Shown: positions 7,761 to 14,972 of the stretch, in pieces
Numbering within the stretch: position 1 is the first letter of the stretch
Layout of the letters: every line of letters begins with the position of its first letter
DNA from: Prevotellaceae bacterium UBA7017
GTDB lineage: Bacteria > Bacteroidota > Bacteroidia > Bacteroidales > Bacteroidaceae
NCBI GenBank assembly: GCA_002449535.1
Contig: DJWZ01000072.1
Coordinates: 1 to 16,558 of the forward strand
Reading direction: 5' to 3'
DNA length: 16,558 bases
The notes under the pieces: generated by a model
Databases searched by the model: none
Told to the model about the DNA's origin: nothing
The model's input: only the letters and a program-made list of their open reading frames with translations
Position numbers and translations under genes: made by a program

Positions 7761-8942
7761 TTAATTAATTACTTCATTTACTTTCAGTTCTCCCGACATC
7801 AGCTTGGGAAGGAGTGTATCGCGAAGTTCCGCAAGGCGACGGGATTCCTGTTCTATCAAACCTTTCTTTGTAATGAAAGATGATATCTTTTCTTGAAATC
7901 TTTGTATATACTCTTTAGGGGGTATTGCCAAATCAAAATCATGTATATCGGCAGGCTTTACATGAGGCTGTACTGCACCAGTTTGTGCATGTTTCAGCAA
8001 ATGACTATTGATAGCTAAGAAGCAATATACAAATAGCCAGTTTTCGCATGTAATATCAATAAAAGAACAATCTGAAGCCCATACTTCCTGATGGTACATT
8101 CTCATAAAACCAGCATTAGCACCAGAACCACTAACAGTTATTACTGGTGCTTTCGTGTTTGAAATATTATGGTAGCAAGCAGGTTCCAAACCACCTGCTA
8201 CTACAGGAACATCCCCAGGAATCGCATTCTTACTTAATAGTCCTTTGCCTCTTTTGAATTGGCAAATTTCTCCAAGTTTTCCTACTCTCCACCCTTTCGG
8301 AATCATTCCTAATTCTGACTCTATAAACTCTCCATTTTTGAAGGGCTCAAAATCTACAAACCAAGACTTAAACAAAGCCTGTGCCTGCTGCTCCAAATTC
8401 TCGTTTATCTTTCGATTTACCTCAATTTTATCATCGAGGGAAGAAAGAATAGAGGCAATTTCTTGCTGAATTTCTAGAGAGGGGAGTTTTATTCTACACT
8501 TTAGTAATTCTGGTTGCCTTAAGCCTACAACTGTTGTTCCTGTAGCTCTTCCATCTAATTCGAATTGAAAAGCTCCTGTGGTCATATAATAATAAACATA
8601 CTTTGAACAAACATTTTCGGACAATCTTAAACAAAAGAGTCTTTGGCTTAGTACTATTTTCTCATCGCTATCCCAATAATAGACCTGTCCAAATGGAGCT
8701 TCTGATGTTATAAAAATATCACCTCTTTGTACCTCATCCTTCATCCATTTTTTGTATAAATCCTCATCTACGAATCTAATAGAATTTTCATTTACTATAT
8801 GACCGGTTTTGATATTTTTAGCCGACAGCGCCCTATAGCCTGAAGCACTCCAACTACCTCCAAGTTTTAATGGTGTCTTCCCTCTATAGTCTATAGTAAG
8901 TATGACAACATCCCCCAACTTATATTCTTTCCACTCTTCCAT
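7761..8942 (-). CDS. hsdS: Type I restriction enzyme, S (specificity) subunit
   Basis: This 393-residue protein is a full HsdS, which sets the DNA sequence recognised by the restriction and modification complex. It has two target-recognition domains (about 1-150 and 213-345), each followed by conserved helices. The central block PSLEIQQEIASILSSLDDKI, then EQQAQALFKSWFVDFEP (about 154-200), is the family hallmark. The distal block ends in RRLAELRDTLLPKLMSGEL. Each target domain reads half of a split target, so the recognised sequence should be bipartite but cannot be deduced here. The start MEEWKEYKLG lies within a 21-bp sequence repeated 999 bp upstream, evidence that a gene was inserted at this point. 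It should pair with the HsdM upstream. Remnants of at least two other HsdS tails lie downstream. Confidence 0.95.
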   Translation of the reverse strand: MEEWKEYKLGDVVILTIDYRGKTPLKLGGSWSASGYRALSAKNIKTGHIVNENSIRFVDEDLYKKWMKDEVQRGDIFITSEAPFGQVYYWDSDEKIVLSQRLFCLRLSENVCSKYVYYYMTTGAFQFELDGRATGTTVVGLRQPELLKCRIKLPSLEIQQEIASILSSLDDKIEVNRKINENLEQQAQALFKSWFVDFEPFKNGEFIESELGMIPKGWRVGKLGEICQFKRGKGLLSKNAIPGDVPVVAGGLEPACYHNISNTKAPVITVSGSGANAGFMRMYHQEVWASDCSFIDITCENWLFVYCFLAINSHLLKHAQTGAVQPHVKPADIHDFDLAIPPKEYIQRFQEKISSFITKKGLIEQESRRLAELRDTLLPKLMSGELKVNEVIN

Positions 8943-8943
8943 A
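8923..8943. repeat. 21-bp direct repeat, copy at intact hsdS start
   Basis: This stretch, which on the minus strand begins TATGGAAGAGTGGAAAGAAT, is identical to 9922-9942. It covers the hsdS ATG and first codons (MEEWKE). The two copies differ in the bases on either side. Together they bracket the unknown 321-residue gene. Confidence 0.9.
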
Positions 8944-8951
8944 ATGTTTGT

Positions 8952-9917
8952 TTAGAACGCTATTTCAAAAGAACCTGTCTTTACCAATTGAGTTATTTGT
9001 TTTTTTACTTGATTCTCCCATTTGGCAACGTTAGGACGATGTTTCTCCTCAAAACAGGCTAATATCTTATCACGCATCTCTGGTTCCAAAAGACCTTCTA
9101 ATACATATATTTGCTCATCTGCAAAGAAAGTTAATGTATCTTTGTGAAGTCTCCGAATCAGCCCCACAGCTTCTCCAACTACTCCATCAACATTGTGCTG
9201 ATTCATTTCCATAACAAGGTTGCTCATACTAAGAGAATGAACGTATTGCGAGATATAGGTAAGTAAATCAAAGTTCTCACATCTACCTATCTTTTCATAC
9301 AAATCATGCCAAGTATATTGATTATCCTTGATACGCTTGTAATACTTGAATTCCTTGAATTTCCAATTTCTGTCTTTGACTATTTTATTAAAGGCTGCCT
9401 CGTCTTGCTTAACCAGAAGTGATTTGTCTATTATACACTTGGCTTCTTTCTTTAATCTCTGGCGATGCTCAACATTTAATTGTGTAGCCTCCTTCAATAT
9501 TTTTAATTCCTCTGGTGGCATTGTTCCATCATTTACGCCCTCTAAATTCAAATTTTCTATATTTTTCTCACATCCTTCCATAACATAAAGAGCATGGCGG
9601 AGCCAACAAAGTTCAATATCCTTTTCCATGTAAACTAGGTGAAAGACTGACACACTGTCACCAAGCATTCTTAGAAGGCAACAAGCTGAAAGATAATCTT
9701 TTTGCTTTAAGAGAACCTTAATCAAAGTATCAAAAGATTTGAATCTTAAATAACAATAATGAGCAGCATACCCTTTCAGATTAAGAACAGAAGCTTGGTT
9801 ATACAGATTCGTTATTCTCTTAACTGTATTCATATACATGTAAAAAGAATAAAAAAATCTGTTGACTGTACTATAGCCAAATTCCTCGGTTCCGTCTATG
9901 TGATATTTATGCTCCAT
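8952..9917 (-). CDS. Unknown helical protein (DUF5677-like?) inserted before hsdS
   Basis: I cannot name this 321-residue protein with certainty. It is mainly helical and without membrane segments. The region YLSACCLLRMLGDSVSVFHLVYMEKD (split here as YLSACCLLRML and GDSVSVFHLVYMEKD, about 75-100) and the later stretch with LLTYISQYVHSLSM (about 219-232) recall DUF5677-type proteins, in which an LLR-containing helix is followed by a Tyr-x3-Ser-x3-His motif. This is a weak match by eye. A charged helical stretch (about 135-205) lies between them. The gene starts 3 nt after a six-codon remnant of the hsdS start and ends 9 nt before the intact hsdS. It is thus precisely bracketed by a 21-bp repeat and looks like a cassette inserted into the operon. 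It might be an abortive-infection type effector or a modulator of restriction; this is inference from location only. Confidence 0.72.
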   Translation of the reverse strand: MEHKYHIDGTEEFGYSTVNRFFYSFYMYMNTVKRITNLYNQASVLNLKGYAAHYCYLRFKSFDTLIKVLLKQKDYLSACCLLRMLGDSVSVFHLVYMEKDIELCWLRHALYVMEGCEKNIENLNLEGVNDGTMPPEELKILKEATQLNVEHRQRLKKEAKCIIDKSLLVKQDEAAFNKIVKDRNWKFKEFKYYKRIKDNQYTWHDLYEKIGRCENFDLLTYISQYVHSLSMSNLVMEMNQHNVDGVVGEAVGLIRRLHKDTLTFFADEQIYVLEGLLEPEMRDKILACFEEKHRPNVAKWENQVKKQITQLVKTGSFEIAF

Positions 9918-9920
9918 TAT

Positions 9921-9941
9921 TTATTCTTTCCACTCTTCCAT
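9921..9941 (-). pseudogene. Six-codon remnant of the hsdS start (MEEWKE-stop)
   Basis: An ATG 2 nt after the stop of the four-helix-bundle gene reads MEEWKE and stop, the same first six codons as intact hsdS (MEEWKEYKLG). In the ancestral operon hsdS evidently began here. Insertion of the 321-residue gene separated this start from the body of hsdS, which kept or regained a copy of its own start. It encodes nothing useful, but translation of it could help couple ribosomes to the next gene. Confidence 0.8.
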
Positions 9942-9942
9942 A
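9922..9942. repeat. 21-bp direct repeat, upstream copy
   Basis: This copy is identical over 21 bp to 8923-8943, with 999 bp between the two starts. It marks the outer border of the inserted gene cassette. At 21 bp it is longer than usual target-site duplications, so repeat-mediated recombination or duplication is as likely as transposition. Confidence 0.9.
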
Positions 9943-9943
9943 G

Positions 9944-10492
9944 TTAAAAACCTCTTTTTTCTTTTCTTACCCTCATCATGCGCTCTGAGAAGCCTCCTTG
10001 GGTGACAAAGTCTTTTTCCAAGCGCTCCAGCTGCTTGAAGAGCAGATAGTCTGCCTGATTGATAAGGATGATTGCCATATTCGCTATAGTCTCAGGTGGG
10101 CGCGTCTCACAGAGCTGCATGAAGAATGCTGCATCGTTGTGTTTCTTGCCCAACTCACGCATAGCGTTCCACTCCGCTGAGCCTTCTTCCCATTGCCGAT
10201 GCCTGCGAGTGCGCAGATAGTCTATATAGTCCTCGAGCAACTCTTGCAGACTCGCCTTCGCCACATTCACCAACTTGATTTCAGTCTTGGCGCTGGTGGC
10301 CGAAGCGGCACACCCCTCTATGATATTCTGCTTGCCAGAACGTGCCGCCTGTACCATCTGGTCTATGGTGCGATCGCCCTTCTGCAAGTACTTATGACAG
10401 AAGTAGAAGGTCATCTCGTAGATGACTTCTGTCTTCTGGTAAGACAGCAGCTTGCGGTAGTTGCCTGATGGCCTGATTAACTTTTCTGGCAT
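9944..10492 (-). CDS. Four-helix-bundle protein with suffix domain (S23/IVP-like)
   Basis: This 182-residue protein matches the four-helix-bundle family related to the proteins encoded by 23S rRNA intervening sequences. It has the hallmark SGKQNIIEGCAASATSAKTE, then KLVNVAKASLQELLEDYIDYL (about 52-93). The C-terminal segment (ETIANMAIILINQADYLLFK, then LERLEKDF and GGFSERMMRVR, about 133-175) fits the four-helix-bundle suffix domain. I recall such proteins as frequent partners of type I restriction genes in Bacteroidota, but their biochemical role is not established. The start is set by AGGAG at 10501-10505, 8 nt before the ATG. It follows hsdM after an 89-nt spacer made mainly of 9-bp repeats, and ends next to the original hsdS start, so it belongs to the core operon. 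Confidence 0.9.
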   Translation of the reverse strand: MPEKLIRPSGNYRKLLSYQKTEVIYEMTFYFCHKYLQKGDRTIDQMVQAARSGKQNIIEGCAASATSAKTEIKLVNVAKASLQELLEDYIDYLRTRRHRQWEEGSAEWNAMRELGKKHNDAAFFMQLCETRPPETIANMAIILINQADYLLFKQLERLEKDFVTQGGFSERMMRVRKEKRGF

Positions 10493-10520
10493 TGTTGATT
10501 CTCCTTTCTTTTTTGACTTT

Positions 10521-10583
10521 AGGGTCGTTAAGGTCCTTAGGGGTGTTAGGGTCTTTAAAGTCCTTAGGATCCTTAAGGTCGTT
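10521..10583 (-). repeat. Seven 9-bp tandem repeats between hsdM and the next gene
   Basis: Seven successive 9-bp units of plus-strand consensus A(A/G)GGTCCTT fill most of the spacer between hsdM and the four-helix-bundle gene, and the first unit reaches into the hsdM stop codon. The units are imperfect (1-3 changes each). The same consensus occurs five times within hsdR at 2535-2579. A reading frame through them begins only with TTG and overlaps the real gene downstream, so I treat it as spacer. Confidence 0.88.
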
Positions 10584-12090
10584 AGAGTTCAAATCCTATT
10601 GTTTTTAACTGTTTCTTAATCTCATCCTCCAAGCGGTGACTCTCCTTAAAGAGTCCGCTGAGTTCTGAGGTCAGGCGTTGCATCTTTTCTGCAAATGGTT
10701 CTCCATCATCTTCTTGCTCTGCTATGCCTACATAGCGTCCTGGAGTTAGGATGAAGTCTTGGGCCTGAATGTCTTGTAAGGTCTTTACTGCACAGAAACC
10801 CTTTTCGTCTTCAAGGGTTCCATTGCGGAAAGCCTCAAAGGTAGAAGCAATCTTTGTGATGTCGTCCTGCTGCAACTCTCGTACGGCACGGGTTACCATA
10901 GTACCCATATTTCTGGCGTCAATAAACAATACCTTGCCTGCCTGCTGCTTGTTGCGAGAGAGGAACCATAGACTGACTGGAATACCTGTTGAGTAGAACA
11001 GCTGCGAAGGCAAGGCTATGATACCCTCCACCAAGTCGGCTTCTACTATCTTTTGGCGTATCACACCTTCGCCACCAGTCTGAGAAGACAAAGCTCCATT
11101 AGCCAACACCAAACCTATTCTTCCTGTTGGAGATAGGTGGTGTATCATGTGCTGCATCCAAGCAAAGTTAGCATTGCCTGCTGGTGGGATGCCAAACTTC
11201 CAACGTACATCTTTCTCTAACTTGTCTGCTCCCCAGTCGCTGAGATTGAAAGGCGGGTTTGCCATGATGAAGTCAGCCTTCAAGGTAGGATGCTGGTCAT
11301 CAAAGAAGGTGTCAGCATACGACTTTCCTAAATTGGCTTCCAAGCCACGAATGGCTACATTCATGTGTGCCATCTTCCATGTAGAAGGGTTTGCCTCCTG
11401 ACCATATACGCTGATATTGTTGATATCCTTCTGATGGTTCTGTATAAACTTGGCACTCTGCACAAACATACCGCCTGAACCACAGCAGGGGTCATAGACA
11501 CGACCTGCATAGGGCTGAAGTATTTCTACAATGGTGCGGACTATGCAGCTGGGGGTATAAAATTCTCCGGCATTTTTGCCTTCCATCGAGGCGAATTTCT
11601 GTAGGCAGTATTCATAGACTCTCCCCAACAGGTCTTTCTCATCGCCTGATGCCAGCATGTGGATATTGGTGAACAGGTCAACCACATCACCCAAGCGACG
11701 TTTGTCAAGTTCAGGACGGGCATAATTGGAAGGTAGCACACCTTTCAACTTGGTATTCTCACGTTCTATTGCCTCCAAAGCATCATCTATCACCTTACCA
11801 ATCTGTGGGGTGTGTGCTGCCTGAGAGATGACACTCCATCGTGCATCTTGTGGAACAAAGAAAACACCATCTGCTTCGTATTCGTCTTTATCCTCAACGT
11901 CAGCATATTCGTCTTCGGAAAGTTCCTTAAACTTTGCCTCAAACTTGTCGCTGATATATTTCAGGAAGATGAGCCCAAGCACCACACCTTCATATTCAGA
12001 AGCATTCAGATTACCACGAAGTTTATCCGCAGCCCTCCATATCGCATCCTCAAAGCCTATTGAGGTAGTATTTTCTTTCTTTTTTGCCAT
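10582..12090 (-). CDS. hsdM: Type I restriction enzyme, M (methyltransferase) subunit
   Basis: This 502-residue protein is a complete HsdM, the adenine-N6 DNA methyltransferase subunit that uses S-adenosylmethionine and forms M2S with HsdS. An N-terminal helical HsdM_N domain (about 8-150) is followed by EFYTP (176-180), the SAM-binding motif I DPCCGSGG (200-207) and the catalytic motif IV NPPF (278-281). A C-terminal helical tail for contact with HsdS follows. All key residues are intact. It is the first gene of the operon, with a promoter match ending about 40 nt upstream. There is no clear Shine-Dalgarno, and the leader is short and A-rich. The stop codon overlaps the first of seven 9-bp repeats. 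Confidence 0.97.
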   Translation of the reverse strand: MAKKKENTTSIGFEDAIWRAADKLRGNLNASEYEGVVLGLIFLKYISDKFEAKFKELSEDEYADVEDKDEYEADGVFFVPQDARWSVISQAAHTPQIGKVIDDALEAIERENTKLKGVLPSNYARPELDKRRLGDVVDLFTNIHMLASGDEKDLLGRVYEYCLQKFASMEGKNAGEFYTPSCIVRTIVEILQPYAGRVYDPCCGSGGMFVQSAKFIQNHQKDINNISVYGQEANPSTWKMAHMNVAIRGLEANLGKSYADTFFDDQHPTLKADFIMANPPFNLSDWGADKLEKDVRWKFGIPPAGNANFAWMQHMIHHLSPTGRIGLVLANGALSSQTGGEGVIRQKIVEADLVEGIIALPSQLFYSTGIPVSLWFLSRNKQQAGKVLFIDARNMGTMVTRAVRELQQDDITKIASTFEAFRNGTLEDEKGFCAVKTLQDIQAQDFILTPGRYVGIAEQEDDGEPFAEKMQRLTSELSGLFKESHRLEDEIKKQLKTIGFEL

Positions 12091-12130
12091 CGGTTAATAG
12101 ATTTTTTGCGCCTATTCTATAATCTATTTG

Positions 12131-12162
12131 CAAAATTACAAAAAACTTCCAATATCAGCAAA
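12131..12162 (-). promoter_or_regulatory. Promoter of the restriction operon
   Basis: On the minus strand TTTG (12159-12162) is followed after 20 nt by TAATTTTG (12131-12138), a full match to the Bacteroidetes -33/-7 consensus with the same spacing as the rrn promoter in this window. The start would be near 12124, giving a leader of about 34 nt before hsdM. No comparable match was noticed between the later genes, which suggests one main transcript for the locus. Confidence 0.7.
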
Positions 12163-12312
12163 TAAATAAGCAGTTTTTTTGTTTTAGGATATCTTTGAAT
12201 CCGTAAATTCCTGCCATTTTCAGAATTAAACTGATTTTTGCCAAAACCTAACATCCAAAATTATCAAACATCTGATATTCAAGCCTTTAAAGCCACAAAA
12301 CAGGTTTAAAGA

Positions 12313-12461
12313 CCTAACATAACACCTAACATAGACCTAACAAAAAGGTAACATTAGAGGTAACATCAAATGCTGCCTTATCGATGTTGTGAAGTCAAAA
12401 CCGATGTTAGGTTTATGTTAGGTGTTATGTTACCTTTTTGTTAGGTCTTATGTTACCTCTT
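12313..12461. repeat. Cluster of TGTTAGGT/TGTTACC direct and inverted repeats
   Basis: Two perfect inverted pairs are present: 12315-12333 with 12414-12432 (19 bp) and 12334-12354 with 12427-12447 (21 bp). Each arm is built from half-sites of the form ATGTTA(G/C)(G/C). The left arms lie side by side in the same order as the right arms, which overlap by 6 bp, so the two pairs cannot both form at once. The cluster lies about 150-330 bp upstream of the hsdM promoter and 230-380 bp after the TonB receptor gene. It could be a multi-site operator, a recombinase target or an element remnant. The sequence between it and hsdM holds only the promoter. Confidence 0.75.
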
Positions 12462-12621
12462 TGAGGCACTAAAAACGCCCGAATCGCCCATAAACAGGGA
12501 CTTCTTCGGAAAACGATGTTAGGTCTTTCAAAAAATGGCACTTATTTTTCAATAACCTACCTTTATCGTTCAATAACCAGTACTTATTGAGCGACAATCG
12601 AGCCCTATAGTCAAGAAAACA

Positions 12622-12659
12622 TTCCCACACTTGGGAATAATTTATTCCCAAGCAGGGAA
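12622..12659. repeat. Nested palindrome after the TonB receptor gene
   Basis: TTGGGAATAA (12631-12640) is followed one base later by its complement TTATTCCCAA (12642-12651), and TTCCC (12622-12626) pairs with GGGAA (12655-12659) outside it. TTCCC/TTGGGAA on one side also forms a smaller palindrome. It lies 31 bases beyond the TonB receptor stop and could act in 3'-end formation, though no T-run follows. Just beyond it TTCAATAACC occurs twice (about 12549-12558 and 12570-12579). The 60-codon open frame across 12469-12651 looks like a by-product of these repeats. Confidence 0.55.
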
Positions 12660-12689
12660 CACATTCGCCTGACTTTGCACTGAAAGAAC

Positions 12690-14861
12690 TTATCTGGTAT
12701 TTATTGGTATCACCAGTTTGAAGGTTATGTTTCGTCCCATATTGAAGACTCCACGACGACCTGTAACGACATTTTCCTCGGCATATTTCAGACGGCTCAG
12801 ATGACTCTGATAGGCTTTGTTCAACAGGTTATTGGCTGTGACATAGAACTCGGCTACCTTGCGTCCCTTTACCTGAATGTCGGTACCTGCCGAAAGATTG
12901 AGAAGGGCATAGCCCGGAGTCGGAGTCTCTGTACCATCGGCACTATATATGTGCGACTGTCTGAAATAACTGTCAAGACCTGCTGCTACATAGAGGTTAT
13001 TGAACATGGAGCGATGATGGGGATGGCTGTCATGACGATGGTTTATCGTAGTATGGGAATGATGGAAGAGTTCCCATTTCAACTCTGAATACCAATGGGG
13101 AGCTGGCGTGAAGGGCAAATATTTCTCACCAGCATTAGCGTGCATCTGCTGAGCATCAACGTAAGAGAAGGTGTTGGAGAAATGAAGTGAGTGAACAGGA
13201 TGGAAATCGACTCCTGCCTCAAAGCCAAGCAAGCGGGCATCGCCCTGGGTATAGGCATAGGTGAGGTAGCCTTCTTCTATCTCTTGGGGCAGACGATGGA
13301 TGAAGATATAGTTGTTGATGCGATTGGCAAAGAGTGCCACTTCTGCTGAAACATAGCGGGAGGTGAAATCGAGTCCCAAATCTGCCTGCAAGCTATATTC
13401 TGCCTTTAGCTGCTGATTGCCTATCTCGTAGCGTATAGAGCCTTCATGAACGCCATTGGATGCCAGTTCGCTCATGTTGGGAGTACGGAACCCACGGGCA
13501 AGGTTAAGGCGCAGATTGAAATGCTCGTTGATATTGCAGACTGCACCGATGCTGCCAGTAATGCCATTGAAATGGCGAGAGAAATCGGAAAAGCGTTTTT
13601 CTCCCTCTTCCAACAGTTCATAGCCATGCAGCCTGCGATGGTCATAGCGCAAGCCACCACTAAGGGTCCAGCGTTCTCCTAAAGACTTCGTAGCATTGGC
13701 AAAGATGCCGAAATCGAAGAGCCGGTAATCCGGAATGAGGTATTCCTCACCTTCATTGCCTGACTTCTGATACATACCGCCAACGCCTGTGGAGAACTTC
13801 CAGCCACGCCACTCGTCCGTAAGGTATCGTATGTCATAAGTAAGGGTATGGAGTTTGAAATACAAGCCATATTCGTCTGCCGACTCCTCATACTCCTGAC
13901 GGCGATTCTGCTGATAACCGATGATGGTCTTCAAAAAACCAAAGGGGAGGTTTATGGAATTGTCCCAGACAAGCTTATGATGTTTCACCTGCTGAAATGG
14001 CAGCGACTTGCCATAGCTGTGTGCCGAGAAGCCTTCATCACGTGTCAGTTTGCCCGTCTCGGGGTCTCGCTCTCCCTCAATGATGCCTGGGGTAAGATGA
14101 AATAGCGACCATGTAAGTTTGGAGTGTCCCCACCCTTTTTTCACTCCCAGCATCACCTTGCCGGCACGCTCACGAAACTGTGAACCAGGCACATAGCCGT
14201 CATACTTATTCTTATACGCATGTGCCATCTTGTCGCTAAAATGGGTATCCCATACAAAGCCACGCTGGTTGCCGGCAAAGGAGAGATTATAATTGAGCAG
14301 TCCGTTATTGGTCTGATATTCGGAACTTACATTGGCACGCATCTCACCCTCTGGGAGCAATGCAGGAGCATGGAATATCACCACGCCAGCCATAGCATCA
14401 GAGCCATACATCAGCGAGGCTGGTCCTTTCAGGATTTCTACCGACCCTACTCCAGTGCCATCGACCTCTATACCATGTTCGTCGCCCCACTGCTGACCTT
14501 CTTGGCGAACGCCTTCACTCACAACGACAACACGATTATATCCCAAACCACGAATGATGGGTTTGGAGATACTGCCGCCAGTAGTCAACTGGCTTACACC
14601 TGGCTGGTGGCTGATGGCATCAATGATATTGGTAGAGGGAGTGGACTGCAGAACCTGTGGAGAAACTATACTGACAGGAGTAGTGGCATACTTCAACTTC
14701 GTATCACCAGTAATGCCTGTCACCATTACTTCATTCAAATCCAAGTGACGATAGAAGACATCAGTAGAGTCTTCTGCATGACGATGTACCCTAATACTAT
14801 CGTGGGCTGCCATTGTCATGCACAGACACAACAATGGCAGAATGATATATGTTTTTTTCAT
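12690..14861 (-). CDS. TonB-dependent outer-membrane receptor, probably for a metal
   Basis: This 723-residue protein is a TonB-dependent receptor, a 22-strand barrel with a plug that imports a scarce ligand using TonB/ExbB/ExbD energy. A signal peptide (MKKTYIILPLLCLCMTMAA) is followed by a short N-terminal segment and the plug (about 60-165, with PIIRGLGYNRVVVVSEGVR and VEILKGPASLMYGSDAMAGVV). The barrel ends with a terminal beta strand (MGRNITFKLVIPI). It lacks the carboxypeptidase-like extension of SusC proteins, so a sugar substrate is less likely. A histidine-rich loop (HHSHTTINHRHDSHPHH, about 597-613) and a His-rich mature N-terminus suggest zinc, copper or haem. It follows, 111 nt downstream, a small Cys/His-rich protein gene, which supports metal handling. 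The ligand is inference. Confidence 0.9.
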   Translation of the reverse strand: MKKTYIILPLLCLCMTMAAHDSIRVHRHAEDSTDVFYRHLDLNEVMVTGITGDTKLKYATTPVSIVSPQVLQSTPSTNIIDAISHQPGVSQLTTGGSISKPIIRGLGYNRVVVVSEGVRQEGQQWGDEHGIEVDGTGVGSVEILKGPASLMYGSDAMAGVVIFHAPALLPEGEMRANVSSEYQTNNGLLNYNLSFAGNQRGFVWDTHFSDKMAHAYKNKYDGYVPGSQFRERAGKVMLGVKKGWGHSKLTWSLFHLTPGIIEGERDPETGKLTRDEGFSAHSYGKSLPFQQVKHHKLVWDNSINLPFGFLKTIIGYQQNRRQEYEESADEYGLYFKLHTLTYDIRYLTDEWRGWKFSTGVGGMYQKSGNEGEEYLIPDYRLFDFGIFANATKSLGERWTLSGGLRYDHRRLHGYELLEEGEKRFSDFSRHFNGITGSIGAVCNINEHFNLRLNLARGFRTPNMSELASNGVHEGSIRYEIGNQQLKAEYSLQADLGLDFTSRYVSAEVALFANRINNYIFIHRLPQEIEEGYLTYAYTQGDARLLGFEAGVDFHPVHSLHFSNTFSYVDAQQMHANAGEKYLPFTPAPHWYSELKWELFHHSHTTINHRHDSHPHHRSMFNNLYVAAGLDSYFRQSHIYSADGTETPTPGYALLNLSAGTDIQVKGRKVAEFYVTANNLLNKAYQSHLSRLKYAEENVVTGRRGVFNMGRNITFKLVIPINTR

Positions 14862-14972
14862 TCTGTAAAATATTTTCTTAACAGAAGATAAAGGGGGAGT
14901 ATATTTACTTCCTTTTATACTTCTGAAAGTTATATGAATAAAAATTTGTATGTAAAAATTATAATAAGGACA

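Noticed and set aside
8923..9942. Insertion sequence
   Set aside because: The gene between the repeats shows no transposase motif and no terminal inverted repeats were seen, so it is described as a cassette of unknown mechanism.
10392..10592. Minus-strand open frame of Lys-Asp-Pro repeats starting at TTG
   Set aside because: It is the 9-bp repeat spacer read through into the out-of-frame start of the four-helix-bundle gene; no proper start or ribosome site.
12313..12461. CRISPR array
   Set aside because: The repeated units are 8-20 bp in both orientations without evenly sized unique spacers, and no cas gene is present.
12469..12651. 60-codon minus-strand open frame after the TonB receptor
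   Set aside because: It spans palindromes and short repeats and shows no domain; more likely repeat DNA than a gene.
14220..14891. 223-codon open frame on the plus strand
   Set aside because: It lies opposite the TonB receptor plug, whose frame has clear family motifs; the plus-strand product has none.
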